Counted from the stretch's first letter, positions 28,943-40,050 are shown. The stretch: DNA of 64,000 nt from Closterium sp. Naga37s-1 (GCA_947471745.1 CANJKZ010000400.1:558001-622000), one strand, 5' to 3'. Made by a program: numbers and translations. Notes: generated from the sequence alone by a model not told the origin.

Positions 28943-29836
28943 TCAGACACATTCTCGTATATTACCAATGGGGCCTGATGACCAGCTGTTACCATCAATG
29001 GCGACCGCGCGACGAGGTGCACGTTGCAGACCACGGGTCACTGGGGTTGTGGTACCTCCCTCTGGCATATCGGCGTCAAGCTGGAGCGGGGCTTGCGGGT
29101 CGACGTGGGTTTCACCAGCTCCTCCGCCTTCGACCACGTGAGGCTTGACATTTGCAGGGATGCGTTTGAGCAGGTATACGTACTCAAACCAGGGCTTCTT
29201 TCTCTTCGGTTTCCGCCCGCTTGTCCCGTTGTTGCGCAGCGTGTCACGGTACTCCGCCTCCATGCGTTTCCAAGCGTGTTGCATGGCAGTGCTGTTGCGC
29301 GTCCACTTGGTGCCGCTCTTTTTCATGTGCGCGCGCAACTTCTTCCAATACTGGTTGCCCTGCTTACCCCGCATCTGCTTCAGATCTTCCCGCGTGTACC
29401 ATTTCGCCGCGGCCAATGCCGTTAGCTCTTCGTCGGTCCACTGGCGCTTAGTCTTGGAGCTGCGCTTCCTCTTGCCATTACTAGGTCCGGCCTCCGAGGC
29501 ATCCGGCCCCGACGCCGACTCGTCTTCGTCGCTTCCAGAAGCGGCTTTTGAGTTGTCGCTGTCGCTATCGCTGCCGTTGGATGACACAATCTCTTCCAGC
29601 TCGTCGGACGAGATGTCAGTGTCCCCTCCGTCCGAGCTGTCAGCGCCGTCAGCCCGCGCTGAACCTGGTCCAGGACCGTCGCGCCGAGGAGCGTGTTCGT
29701 GCTTGATTTTCCCTCGGTTTCTACCACGCTCTTGCTCTTCTTTCATCCACTGAACGTATGGTGGATCCTCCCAGGGCTTGTCATCATCGGCCTTTTCCTT
29801 CCCCTTTCTGCTCGGTTTCTGTTTCTTTGGTGGCAT
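28943..29836 (-). CDS. Harbinger Myb/SANT-like DNA-binding protein
   Basis: 297 aa, uninterrupted. The basic start (MPPKKQKPSRKGKEKADD) is followed by an acidic Ser/Asp-rich stretch (SSDGGDTDISSDELEEI), then a trihelix-like region RQWTDEELTALAAAKW, KQMRGKQGNQYWKKLRAHM and STAMQHAWKRMEAEYRD, then a basic KPKRKKPWFEY segment. Harbinger elements need such a partner to bring the transposase to the nucleus and to the ends. Confidence 0.88.
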   Translation of the reverse strand: MPPKKQKPSRKGKEKADDDKPWEDPPYVQWMKEEQERGRNRGKIKHEHAPRRDGPGPGSARADGADSSDGGDTDISSDELEEIVSSNGSDSDSDNSKAASGSDEDESASGPDASEAGPSNGKRKRSSKTKRQWTDEELTALAAAKWYTREDLKQMRGKQGNQYWKKLRAHMKKSGTKWTRNSTAMQHAWKRMEAEYRDTLRNNGTSGRKPKRKKPWFEYVYLLKRIPANVKPHVVEGGGAGETHVDPQAPLQLDADMPEGGTTTPVTRGLQRAPRRAVAIDGNSWSSGPIGNIRECV

Positions 29837-30269
29837 GGTGTGAGATCGCTATGGGTCTATGCTTGCGTGTTGAACGGGTAGAGATGGAGTAGTGTGACGA
29901 GAGAGTACTACTATATTTTACGTTTCATCTGCATTAGGTCGATGAAGGGGATGGTGCTCAACCCGATCTGAACTGGCTGCGCGGGAGATGGATTTCCAAT
30001 TTCGTGGGTTTGGCGCCGGGAATTTTACCGGCCAAGTCAACCCTCGCTCTTGTACGTGCGACCCAGGTGGCGGTGTACAAATCGTATTTCGTGGCGGGCG
30101 ATGTGGTGTTGGGAGTAGGGCCACTGTGCCAATATTTTCGCGCTCCCAATCAGCGTGCATCTGGATGGCGGGTGTATTCTGCCATCAACCTGGTGTGGTA
30201 TGAGTACGTGGCAGGCGCTAAACACGGCTGCCATCTACAGTTGCCCTGCCACGAACCAGGAATGCACCC

Positions 30270-30600
30270 TGATACCTGCGAACCCGCTGAATGGAGATGC
30301 AGAAACATCTGGTACGTGGATGCCAACAACTAAGTACTGTGCCAGGTAACCATGTTTTGATTGCATGTACATGACAGAAGTTTTTCATCCCAGCATCTCC
30401 AAGACGGAAATCATGAAGTAAGGTTTTTCCCGCTAAATTGCGTATATAGATAAAGAATTTCATACACGACCCCGCATTGTTTTGTGTGTGCTGCCCGGGG
30501 CTCGACACATCTGATTAGTCACATTTGTGCTCTCCCTGACCACGATGCATCACCTGGACATGGGTTGGCTTTTGAGTCGACCCAAAAGAGGTGGCTTTTG
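30270..30600 (-). promoter_or_regulatory. Upstream region of copy B, distal part
   Basis: It aligns with about 41000-41345 upstream of copy A: shared ACCTGCGA, CCGCTGAATGGAGA, CCGCATTGTT, TGTGTGTGCTGCCCG, CACCTGGAC and ACATGGG blocks in the same order. It ends in CTTTTGAGTCGACCCAAAAG (30569-30588), a one-mismatch member of the dispersed palindrome family. Confidence 0.75.
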
Positions 30601-31576
30601 AGTGCACGCAGAAGAGGTTGCGGTGCGGAGAGGAAGCTGTGGTTTGGGTCGACGTGTGAACAACACTGCCTCGAAGAAGAATGTGCCATTTTCGACGGCA
30701 TTCAACCTATGCCAGTGCGATTATGCAGATGCATACAATAGACGGCCGTATGGGAAAGAGGCTGACGGACTGTTATCTGTCCGCGATCAGAAAAAATAAA
30801 CCCCACCTGGATGGCATGCGACTTGGGGAGCCTCAACCCTAAACATGGGTAACCGCCTGGTTTTGCCGGCAGGCCGACATATTCCCCTGAACCGTCTATT
30901 GCATGCATTTGTAAACTTGGACTAGCAAAATCTGCATGCATTAGGTAAACCCGAAGAAGAATTCCAAATTGAGGAGGTGGTTTGGCGAGGCGGCTCGGCG
31001 CTGTGTAATTTCTGTCAAAACTTCTGTTTAGTCGTCCGTTCGGTAAACGGACGGTGCCTCATACCCTTTCAGTACAGTTGGAAGCGAGAAATGTTCCACG
31101 CCATTACGGAACACATGCAACGTCGTATGGTTACGGGCGAAAAACAACGAGAAACCACGGAAACTCTTGCCAAACAAATTTCGTCTACAGTCAATGATTG
31201 TGTCAATGTCGAGGCAATATGGTGACACGCACTTATGTGTAGGTTAACTAAAAGTCATGACAGATGGAGAGAAAGGGGGGCGGATGAATGCAATCGCTAG
31301 AGCTGCAGAGACCAGAGCCCCTCAATGAATATTTCTAATGTCATACAGCGAACGGCTGATAACAGGAGAGTAGGACTAGGATTTATGATCTGATGGACGG
31401 AATCTGAATGAATGGGAAGTTCAGAAATAATAATTAACAATGATGCATAGTAAACATCAAGGCAACAAGATTTGATGCCTGCTTGCTGCGATATAACTGG
31501 TATCACTAACTAAGTTCCAAATCAACCCCAGCCGACTATAAAATACATGTGGAATAGCCGAAACGTACTCAGCACT
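30601..31576. other. Intergenic region, nothing recognised
   Basis: About 980 bp between the copy B upstream region and the 3' end of copy A. A second, weaker palindrome-like site (CTTTTGAGTGCACGCAGAAG) lies near 30595-30614. No credible gene seen. Confidence 0.55.
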
Positions 31577-32319
31577 TTACGGGAACTCTTGCACGGGCAT
31601 CACTTGTCTGGCGCGCCCGTACGCGGTATAAGCGCAGTCCACAGCAAGCACATCGCTCGCCTCGTACGAGCGCGGCGTGCCATCCAGGAACCCTTGTCCC
31701 TCCGCGCTGTCGGCGGAGATGGGACGGTGCAGGCTCGCGATCAGCTTCTGGAAGTCCGCGGCGCGCTGCGCGTGGTCGTCGCGGTACGTCTGCCCGAGCA
31801 CGCCGTGGATCGCGTCGGTGTGCTCCAGCTCCGCAATCCCCACGTTGATGTGCGCCTCGGCGTCGCTCGGCGTCTGCAGCTTCGGGTGCGCCACGCGCAG
31901 GCGGAGGTCGAGCGAAATCAGGCCGTCGATCGTCAGCAGGTAGTAATCCACATCGAACGGCCCCTCCTTCTCCAGCCCGCGGAACTGGATCGTCAGCCCG
32001 CCGTCGCTCGTCACGCTGTCGCCCACCTGCATGCGTGGGATCGCCTCGCCGTCGATCTCGATGCTCTTCACGAACCCGTCGCCGCGCTCCTGCTGCTTGC
32101 CGCCGCGCGCCGCAATGCGAACCTTGTGGTCGACGCCCTTGGCGGTCCACACAATGCCGAGCTCCTTAATCCACGTGTGCACGGCCTTGCCGTCGACGAC
32201 CAGGCCGCGTTGTCGGTGCGCTCGTCGTAGTACCCGCGCAGCAGCATGTTCACGTGCAGGTCGCGGTCCATCAGCAGGCAGAATGCCTTGTCGGGGCGGC
32301 CGTTGAAGTCGAAGTGCGT

Positions 32320-32461
32320 TGTCAAAACATATGCATAATTGTATCTAGGCTATATTGGGGCTAGCCTTAGGGGGTACACAAATAGTCGCGACACTCTAGT
32401 CTTGTACCCCAATCTTCACCTAATCACCACTTTTCTCGTTCCCTAGCTAGTGATTCTAACA
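32320..32461 (+). repeat. 5' LTR of copia C
   Basis: 142 bp from TGTCAAAACATATG to GATTCTAACA. It should carry promoter and polyadenylation signals of the element. Confidence 0.93.
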
Positions 32462-32475
32462 TGGTATTAAGAGCA
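32462..32475 (+). promoter_or_regulatory. Primer binding site of copia C
   Basis: TGGTATTAAGAGCA directly after the LTR resembles the plant copia site TGGTATCAGAGC, complementary to the initiator tRNA-Met. Confidence 0.8.
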
Positions 32476-32639
32476 CAATGCTCCTTAGGACCGATTTTTT
32501 AAAAAGGGCCCACCACTACTATTTCGATCTACTGCCCGAGTCGCGCCCCTAGGAGAAATGCGAAATTCGAAACCGTGCTCTAGGCGAGACGGTTCCCTAG
32601 ACGCGATTTTTTTTCCCTCCTAGTCACGTGCGACCCCCC

Positions 32640-33245
32640 CCCTGAACGCGTAGGCCCGTCGCGAAGCCCGTACAGCCCACGTAGGCCCGTCGCGAAGCCC
32701 GTACAGCCCGCGTAGGCCCGTCGCGAAGCCTGTACAGCCCGCGTAGACCCGTCGCGAAGCCCGTACAGCCCGCGCCAGGCCGTCGCGCAGCCCGTACAGC
32801 CCGCGCCAGGCCGTCGCGCAGCCCGTACAGCTCACGTCAGGCTCGCACCCAGCGCGTAAAGCCCGCGCCAGGCCCGCACGCAGCCCTTACAGCCCGCGAC
32901 TGGCCCGCACGCGGCCCGTGTTACTGTTACTCACTGCTGCTGCTACTGAAACTAGTGCTACTGCTGCCACTGCTACTACGGCACTTGCTACAGCTACTCT
33001 TGTCTGAAACTACTCCAGCTACAGCTAGTGCTACTGCTGCAGCTCCTACTACTACACTTGCTACAGCTAGTGCTATTGCTGCAGCTCCTACTACTACACT
33101 TGCTACAGCTAGTGCTACTGCTGCAGCTCCTACTACTACACTTGCTACAGCTAGTGCTACTGCTGCAGCTCCTACTACTACACTTGCTACAGCTAGTGCT
33201 ACTGCTGCAGCTCCTACTCCAGCGCTTACTGCAGCTGCTCCTGAC
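32640..33245 (+). repeat. Tandem repeats in the copia C leader
   Basis: 32643-32910 holds about nine copies of a roughly 30-bp unit (CGTAGGCCCGTCGCGAAGCC-like). 33010-33240 holds five copies of a 42-bp unit (CTACTGCTGCAGCTCCTACT start; at 33031, 33073, 33115, 33157, 33199). They lie in the untranslated leader. Confidence 0.9.
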
Positions 33246-33689
33246 TGAAGCTACTGCTGCTACAGCCCCTAAAGCAGCCGCCCCTGGTGCAGCCGCCCCT
33301 GGACCCTCGAGCAGCCGCCCCTGGCCCCTGAAGCAGCCACCCCTGGTGCAGCCGCCCCTGGACCCAGAGCAGCCGCTTTGCACGCCCTCGCGTGCCCCTA
33401 GCGTACCGGCCCCGCCCCACTAGCCCGCCCTTGCTGGCCTCGTGCGACCAGGCCCCGCCCTAGCTAGCTCGCCACCTCGTGCCCCGTGCGGACCGCCCCA
33501 CTCTGCCCTGCACGCCCTCACGTGCCCCACCTCGAGTAGCCGCTGCCTAGCCGAGCCGAGCCGCCCCACCGAACCGCGTCACCCGGCCCGAGCCGCGCCG
33601 CCCTACCGAGCCGCGCCCCTGATTCTGTCACTGCTACTGTCACTACTGCTGTTTCTGCTACTACTACTGCTACTGCTCCTACTGTCACT

Positions 33690-35094
33690 ATGGCTAGCCC
33701 TCCAGTGCTAGCTTTCGATGCTGAGGGCCGCCCAGTGAAGTTTGACACCTGGCTCGATGACCTGCACCTATTCCTACAACTCACTGCCAAGGAAGACATC
33801 TCACTGTACGATCACGCCTTAGGCCATGCCACTGCCCCTGCTGCTACTGCTGACAGCACTGCCCGCTCACAGTGGCAGACTCGTGACGCCCACGCTCGCT
33901 TTGCTATTCGCAACTCCCTGCCGATAGATGAGCGCGAGCACTTTGGCCAGCACAAGACTGCACAGGCACTGTACACCGCTGTCGTTGCCCGCTACTCCTC
34001 ACCTGCCTCTGCCGCGCTAGGCCGTCTCTCACTCCCCTACCTGTTCCCCGACCTGGCCTCTTTCCACACAGTCGCTGACCTCATCACGCACCTCCGTACT
34101 AGTGAGGCCCGCTTCCGTGCCGCTATGCCCGATGAGTTTCTTGCCACGAACCCCCCCCCGCTCTGGCTCACTCTCTACCACCTAGTCACCCGCCTCCCTG
34201 ACACTCTGCGTGCAGTCAGGGATCACTTCCTATCTCGCTGCCCCACTGAGCTCACCATTGCCCTCCTCGAGAAGGAACTACTTGCAGCTGAGGCTAGCAT
34301 AGTCGCTGTCGGTGCCTCTCGTGGCGACCCCCGCACCCCTTTCTTTGAGGGGTGTTCCCCTTCCCCCCTTCTTCCCTCTGTAGCCTCTGCTTCTGCTGCC
34401 GACCTCCTTGGTGCTGAGAAGGTCGGGACTGCGTCCACTTCGAGCTGGCGCCGCAGCGGCAAGGGCAAAGGGGGCAAGGGAGGCGGAGGTGACGGCGGGG
34501 GAGGCGGTGGTGGGGGCGGTGGAGGCGGTGGGGGTGGTGGTGGGGCTGGAGGGACTAGTGGCAGCGGTGGGGGTGGTGGCGGCAGCGGCGGGGGAGGTGG
34601 CAGGGGCGGGGGCGATGGTGGGGGCGGCGGTGGTCGTGGCGGCGGCAGGGGAGGGGGTGGTCGAGGAGGTGGCGGCGGCGGTGGTGGTCGTGGAGGCGCT
34701 GGCAGTGGCCAGAGCCAGCAGCGCACTCCGTCGCCCCAGGAGCTCCGTGAGTGGTACTCTCAGCACGGGGGGGGGGGGGGTGGCCTTAGCTGCACGTACG
34801 TCATCCGCACTGGTGTGGGAGGGCGCACACCACGCAGCGCTGCTTCTCTCGCCTCGACGACGCTTGGCGTACTCAGTTCCCTGATGCCACTGAGCTGCCC
34901 CGCTGGGCTGATCTGATGAAAAAGAACATTGATATCTATGCACTAGACTTTGATGCTATTCTCACTGCCATGTATGTGATGTCTACTAGTGGAGAGGGTG
35001 CTCAGTACCTGCGTGTTCCGCCCGACCCGGGCATTCGGACCAGTGAGGCTACCGCTCTAGGTGCTGGTGAGGCTGCTGCTCTAGGTACTAGTGA
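33690..35094 (+). pseudogene. Copia C gag, frameshifted
   Basis: The start MASPPVLAFDAEGRPVKFD and the capsid-like helices (DDLHLFLQ, YTAVVARYSSPASAAL, LPDTLRAVRDHFL) match D1 and D2. A long poly-glycine segment (34480-34720, GGN codons) follows. After a 13-G run near 34768 and a small loss near 34815 the frame is lost. The downstream part (NIDIYALDFDAILTAMY) is in another frame and shifts again near 35100. In D2 the same region is one frame. Confidence 0.88.
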
Positions 35095-38000
35095 GTCTGC
35101 AACCCTGGTACTGAGTCGACTGAGGCACTACACACCTTCACACTGGACTCAGGTGCTTCTCGCTGTTTCTTTCGTGACCGCACTGCCCTTGAGCCGCTTG
35201 CTCGGCCAGTTGCTGTCTCCCTCGCTGACCCCTCTGGGGGTCCGGTCATTGCGACCTCCTCCACTGTCCTTCCTTGTCCTGCGGTCCCGTCGGGCACACT
35301 GTCAGGTCTCCACCTCCCCTCGTTCTCTACGAACTTGGTGGCGGGTTGTGCGCTCCAGGACGGGGGTGTTCACCAGTTCACCCCTGCCTACGAGCGCGTG
35401 ACACACTGCACGTGTGCTCGGACGGGCCGTCACCTGGCTACCTTCACTCGGCAGCCGGGGTCGGACCTGTACACACTGACCACTGAGTCCCCTCAGGTAG
35501 CTGCGTCTGCGTCTGCGTCAGGTCAGCTGTCGGCCCCCTGCTCGTGTCGCTCTCTGGCGCACGAGACCGTCCTCTGGCACCACCGCCTTGGTCACCCGTC
35601 CGTGCAGCGCCTTCGTGGCATGCACAAACGGTACCTTGTCTCTGGACTTCCCAGGGTTCTACCTCCCCTCCCACCCTCGCCTGCTCCTCCCTGTCTTCCC
35701 TGTGTCGAGGGGCGGCAGCGCGCCGCTCCTCACTCCTCGTTTCCCCCGACGACTGCTCCCCTGCAGACGCTCCACATGGACGTGTGGGGCCCAGCCCGCG
35801 TTCGTGGACAGGGTCACGAGAGGTACTTCTTGATAGTTGTTGACGACTACTCGCGCTACACCACAGTCTTCCCCTTGCGCACCAAGCGTTTCCACTCGGA
35901 CTTTCCTGTCCTGCGCTTGCACTCTGACAGAGGTGGTGAGTTCTCCTCCGACCTCTTGGCAGCCTACTGTGCGGAGCACGGCATCCGCCAGTCGTTCACG
36001 CTTCCGGCCTCTCCACAGCAGAATGGGGTTGCTGAGCGCCGCATTGGCTTGGTCATGGAGGTCGCTCGTACCTCCTTGATCCATGCGGCTGCCCCCCACT
36101 TTCTGTGGCCATTTGCGGTCCGATACGCTGCGCATCAGCTCAACCTCTGGCCCCGTGTCTCCTTGCCAGAGACTTCCCCGACACTGCGTTGGACGGGAGA
36201 GGTTGGCGATGCGTCGCGTTTTCGGGTCTGGGGATCTCGAGCTTTTGTTCGCGATACGTCCGCGGACAAGCTCTCCTCCCGCGCTGTTCCTTGTGTCTTC
36301 CTTGGCTTTGTCCCGGACGCGTCTGGTTGGCAGTTTTACCACGCCACCTCGCGCCGTGTCCTGCCCTCTCAGGACGTCACTTTTGACGAGTCCGTGCCCT
36401 ACTACCGCCTCTTCCCCTACCGCACTGCCCCGCTCCCCCCCCCGCCTCTCTTCCTCGCCCCAGGTGCTGCTATGGTAGACCCCCTCCCCCCTCAGGGTGC
36501 CGCTCCCTCAGGTGTGTCCCAGGTAGACCCGGTTGAGCCTGTCGAGGTAGCTGTCGACTCTCGTCCTGCTAGGGGTGCTGAGCCTGAGCGTGCGGAGCCT
36601 GGGGGTGCGGAGCCTGGGGGTGCGGAGCCTGGGGTTGCGGAGTCTGGGGGTGCTGCGTCTGGGGGTGCGGGGTCTGGGGGTGCTGAGTCTGGAGGTGCAG
36701 AGCCTGGGAGTACTACACCTGGAGGAGCTCTCTCCTCACAGCAGCTGCGTGAGTGGTACTTACAGTACTGCAGCCTCAGGAGAGGTGCCTCTGGAGCGAG
36801 GAGTGCTGCTGGAGCTGGTGCTAGTGCTTCCCCTCCTAGGCGGGAGCTGCCCTCTCCCCAGCGGCTCCGAGAGTGGTACGCGCGGCGCTGCAGTCTCCGG
36901 AGTGGCGCTCCTAGTGTCGCGGACCCTGGTGCTGGAGGTGCTACTGCTGCTGGCGGTGCTGCTGGTGCTCCTGGAGGTGCTGCTGGTGCTGGTGCTACTG
37001 ACGCTGCTGGAGGTACTGCTGGTACTGGTGGTACTGCTGGTGCTGCTGGAGCTGCTAGAGGTACTCCTACTACTGGAGGTGCTGCTGGTGCTGAGGACCC
37101 GGGCGTTGGAGCTGCTGCTGGTGCTGAGGACCCGGGTGTTGGAGCTGCTGCTGGTGCTGCGGACCCGGGTGTTGGAGCTGCTGCTGGTGCTGCGGACCCT
37201 GGAGTTGGAGCTGCTGCTGGTGCTGCCGACCCTGGAGTTGGAGCTGCTGCTGGAGCTGAGGACCCTGGAGTTGGAGCTGCTGCTGGTGCTGCGGACCCGG
37301 GAGCTGGTGCTGCTGGTGTAGCTGGAGACCCTGGAGCTGAGGGTACTGGTGGTGCCTCTGCTGGTTCTGGAGGCGCTGCGCGGCCGCGGCCGTACTTCGT
37401 TCCGCTCCTTCAGCAGGTTCTTGGTCGGCCGCCTCCCCCTAGTCCTGCTCCCTCCTTAGAGTGTCCTCCGCCTGTCCAGTCGCAGTCACAGTTACCGCCT
37501 GCCTCGCCACTCCCTGGTCCTTCTCCTTACACTGGTCCGACTGGAGGTCTCACAGAGCGTCGTGAGCCTGAGTCTCGTCCTGCGTCGCCAGAGTCTCGTC
37601 GTGCGTCACCTGTTCGTGCTGCTCACACTGGTCGTCGTGTTCCGCGTCAGCGTCCTCCTGCTGTCCCAGGCACTCACCAGATGGCACTTCGTCCTTCCAC
37701 TGCTCCTCAGCATGTCCCTCTGCCGTCTCCTCCTGCGTCTTCTCTTCCTGCTCTTGCTGACCCGGAGTCTGACTCCCTTCGTGCTGCCAGTCCTACTGTC
37801 ACGCGTCTCCTCGCCACAGTTGTCACTGACCCTTCCTTTGAGTCCTCTGCTGCGTCTGCTCTAGTCGCTGAGTTAGTTGACTTTGCTGCCGCTTGTCGTC
37901 TAGACTACGCCGCTAGCCTTGTTGCTGAGTCTGAGTCTGAGTCTGTCTGTCCTTCGTCCGTCGGGGGTGAGTGTGCTCTTGGCACGGACGTCCTTGAGGA

Positions 38001-39672
38001 CAGGCAGGAGGAGTTTGAGTGCTTTGCCGCTGCGTTACCTCATCTCATGTCCATGCTGGTTGCCCCTGAGGGAGACCCGGATGCTCCAGACATCCCGACC
38101 CCGCGCTCTTACGCTGAGGCGATCGCGGGTGAGTACTCCTCTCAGTGGCAGACAGCCATGGACGCAGAGATGGCTTCTTGGAAGTCCACAGGCACCTACG
38201 TCGACGAGGTTCCCCCACCTGGGGCGAACATCGTCAGTGGCATGTGGATTTTCAGGGTGAAGCGGCCGCCGGGTTCTCCGCCTGTCTTCAAGGCGCGTTA
38301 CGTTGCACGAGGCTTCAGTCAGCGAGAGGGAGTTGACTTCTTCCAGACCTTCTCCCCGACCCCAAAGATGACCACTCTTCGGGTTCTGCTGCACGTCGCC
38401 GCTCAGCGTGACTACGAGCTCCACTCTCTTGACTTCAGCACAGCTTTCTTGCAGGGCAGCCTGCACGAGGAGATCTGGCTGCGCCGCCCACCTAGCTTCA
38501 CTGGGTCGTTCCCTCCTGGTACCCAGTGGAGCCTCCGACGGCCAGTCTACGGTCTCCGCCAGGCGCCGCGTGAGTGGCACGACACACTGAGGACTACACT
38601 TGCGGCTCTTGGGTTCGCTCCTTCTACTGCTGACCCGTCGCTGTTTCTACGCACCGACACTTCACTGCCGCCGTTCTACATCCTCGTATACGTCGACGAC
38701 TTGGTCTTTGCCACTGCTGACACTACGGCACTCGCCCACGTGAAGTCGGAGCTGCAGAAGAGACACACGTGCACAGACCTGGGTGAACTGACAAGCTATC
38801 TTGGCTTGCGGATCACCCGGGACAGAGCACGGCGCACCATCACCTTGACTCAATCACACATGGTGCAGCAGGTCCTTCAGCGCTTCCGCTTCACGTACTC
38901 CTCGCCTCAGGCCACTCCTCTGCCTACCGGTCACTCGCTCTCAGCTCTGCCTTCGGATGAGTCCGTAGAGCCGAGTGGCCCGTATCCAGAGCTTGTGGGC
39001 TGCCTCATGTACCTGATGACCTGCACTCGACCTGACCTTGCATACCCTCTTAGCATCCTTGCACGCTATGTCGCTCCTGGTCGTCACCGGAAGGAGCACA
39101 TGGATGCCGCTAAGAGGGTGTTGCGTTACTTGTGCAGTACGTCGGGCATGGGGCTAGTGCTTGGAGGACGAGACCGAGTTGTACTCACTGGGCACTCAGA
39201 CGCTTCTTGGGCTGACGACCAGGCTACTCAGCGGTTGTCTCAGGGTTACACCTTCAGCCTTGGCTCTGGTTCTGTTTCTTGGCGTTCTACACGCTCGTCT
39301 TCCGTTCTCAGCTCCAGTTGTGAGGCTGAGATCTACGCCACAGCCATGGCTGCACAGGAGTTACGCTGGCTCACCTACCTGCTGACCGACTTGGGAGAGC
39401 GGCCTCGTTCTCCTCCAGTGCTGTACGTCGACAACAAGGCTACCATTGCCTTGTGTGAGGAGCACAGACTGGAGCACAGAACGAAGCATATCGCTCTACG
39501 GTACTTCCTTGCTCGAGAGCTGCAGCAGCGTGGTCAGCTTCGTTTGCGTTACGTGGCCACTCGGGCCAACACTGCTGATGTGTTCACCAAGGCGCTTCAG
39601 CCTTGTGACCATCAGCGCTTCTGTACTGTTCTAGGCCTTGTGCCTACTGTGCCTCACTTGCTTACTTCTTGA
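35095..39672 (+). CDS. Copia C protease-integrase-RT-RNase H polyprotein
   Basis: Open from 35095 to 39672. Protease DSGAS (about 35146-35160), GAG-pre-integrase (HHRLGHPSVQRLRGM), integrase (HMDVWGPAR, VVDDYSRYT, LHSDRGGEF, ASPQQNGVAERR), a low-complexity Ala/Gly/Asp/Pro linker (about 36560-37370), RT (YVDDLVFATAD near 38691) and RNase H (DNKATIALCEEH, TKHIALRYFL). Between FPLRTK and RFHSDFP about two dozen residues present in D1 and D2 are missing, a deletion between the first and second catalytic Asp of integrase. The polyprotein is otherwise unbroken but probably cannot integrate on its own. Confidence 0.92.
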   Translation, partial: VCNPGTESTEALHTFTLDSGASRCFFRDRTALEPLARPVAVSLADPSGGPVIATSSTVLPCPAVPSGTLSGLHLPSFSTNLVAGCALQDGGVHQFTPAYERVTHCTCARTGRHLATFTRQPGSDLYTLTTESPQVAASASASGQLSAPCSCRSLAHETVLWHHRLGHPSVQRLRGMHKRYLVSGLPRVLPPLPPSPAPPCLPCVEGRQRAAPHSSFPPTTAPLQTLHMDVWGPARVRGQGHERYFLIVVDDYSRYTTVFPLRTKRFHSDFPVLRLHSDRGGEFSSDLLAAYCAEHGIRQSFTLPASPQQNGVAERRIGLVMEVARTSLIHAAAPHFLWPFAVRYAAHQLNLWPRVSLPETSPTLRWTGEVGDASRFRVWGSRAFVRDTSADKLSSRAVPCVFLGFVPDASGWQFYHATSRRVLPSQDVTFDESVPYYRLFPYRTAPLPPPPLFLAPGAAMVDPLPPQGAAPSGVSQVDPVEPVEVAVDSRPARGAEPERAEPGGAEPGGAEPGVAESGGAASGGAGSGGAESGGAEPGSTTPGGALSSQQLREWYLQYCSLRRGASGARSAAGAGASASPPRRELPSPQRLREWYARRCSLRSGAPSVADPGAGGATAAGGAAGAPGGAAGAGATDAAGGTAGTGGTAGAAGAARGTPTTGGAAGAEDPGVGAAAGAEDPGVGAAAGAADPGVGAAAGAADPGVGAAAGAADPGVGAAAGAEDPGVGAAAGAADPGAGAAGVAGDPGAEGTGGASAGSGGAARPRPYFVPLLQQVLGRPPPPSPAPSLECPPPVQSQSQLPPASPLPGPSPYTGPTGGLTERREPESRPASPESRRASPVRAAHTGRRVPRQRPPAVPGTHQMALRPSTAPQHVPLPSPPASSLPALADPESDSLRAASPTVTRLLATVVTDPSFESSAASALVAELVDFAAACRLDYAASLVAESESESVCPSSVGGECALGTDVLEDRQEEFECFAAALPHLMSMLVAPEGDPDAPDIPTPRSYAEAIAGEYSSQWQTAMDAEMASWKSTGTYVDEVPPPGANIVSGMWIFRVKRPPGSPPVFKARYVARGFSQREGVDFFQTFSPTPKMTTLRVLLHVAAQRDYELHSLDFSTAFLQGSLHEEIWLRRPPSFTGSFPPGTQWSLRRPVYGLRQAPREWHDTLRTTLAALGFAPSTADPSLFLRTDTSLPPFYILVYVDDLVFATADTTALAHVKSELQKRHTCTDLGELTSYLGLRITRDRARRTITLTQSHMVQQVLQRFRFTYSSPQATPLPTGHSLSALPSDESVEPSGPYPELVGCLMYLMTCTRPDLAYPLSILARYVAPGRHRKEHMDAAKRVLRYLCSTSGMGLVLGGRDRVVLTGHSDASWADDQATQRLSQGYTFSLGSGSVSWRSTRSSSVLSSSCEAEIYATAMAAQELRWLTYLLTDLGERPRSPPVLYVDNKATIALCEEHRLEHRTKHIALRYFLARELQQRGQLRLRYVATRANTADVFTKALQPCDHQRFCTVLGLVPTVPHLLTS

Positions 39673-39908
39673 CTCTGTTTGTACTGTGATCTCTATATAT
39701 ATACCTGCATACTTACACTTGCTAGGTTGTGCTCACTGTACCCCTTGCTATATTATTAAACTGCATGTGAACTGGTCGTGTGACCACTTGCTTGTGCTCG
39801 GAATTTGTGTGGTTTCCTCGAGATCCACCCTGAGCTTGCTTTGCCCTTCCTGACTGGTCTTGTGACCACTACTTGCTCTGGCTATCCCCCATTTCGCCTA
39901 TGGGGGTG

Positions 39909-40050
39909 TGTCAAAACATATGCATAATTGTATCTAGGCTATATTGGGGCTAGCCTTAGGGGGTACACAAATAGTCTCGACACTCTAGTCTTGTACCCCA
40001 ATCTTCACCTAATCACCACTTTTCTCGTTCCCCTGCTAGTGATTCTAACA
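39909..40050 (+). repeat. 3' LTR of copia C
   Basis: Same 142 bp as the 5' LTR with about three substitutions (for example AGTCTCGAC against AGTCGCGAC). TATGGGGGTG directly before it is the polypurine tract. Confidence 0.95.

Larger units (their letters stand above)
26674..30269 (+). mobile_element. PIF/Harbinger DNA transposon, 3.6 kb, two genes
   Basis: Terminal inverted repeats of about 33 bp (left GGGTGCATTCCTGGTTCGTG, right its complement, one mismatch) border the element. A 3-bp duplication, TGA, lies at 26671-26673 and 30270-30272. It encodes a DDE transposase (plus) and a Myb/SANT-like protein (minus), the standard Harbinger pair, in convergent orientation. The paralogous empty site is visible near 40992-41005. 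Confidence 0.93.
32320..40050 (+). mobile_element. Ty1/copia element C, 7.7 kb, inserted in copy A
   Basis: Paired 142-bp LTRs (32320-32461, 39909-40050) differ at about three positions. A 6-bp duplication, GTGCGT, flanks them (32314-32319 and 40051-40056). The primer binding site follows the left LTR and a polypurine tract precedes the right one. Gag is frameshifted, pol is one long frame. The few LTR differences mean a fairly recent insertion. Confidence 0.95.

Noticed and set aside
34223..34943. Long Pro-rich and Thr/Ala-rich frames opposite copia gag
   Set aside because: They are antisense shadows of the GGN-coded glycine tract; the same holds at 51091-51770 and 57271-57971.
36575..37321. 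Leu/Val-rich frame of 248 codons
   Set aside because: It is a second-frame reading of the low-complexity copia C linker; the real polyprotein frame spans it.
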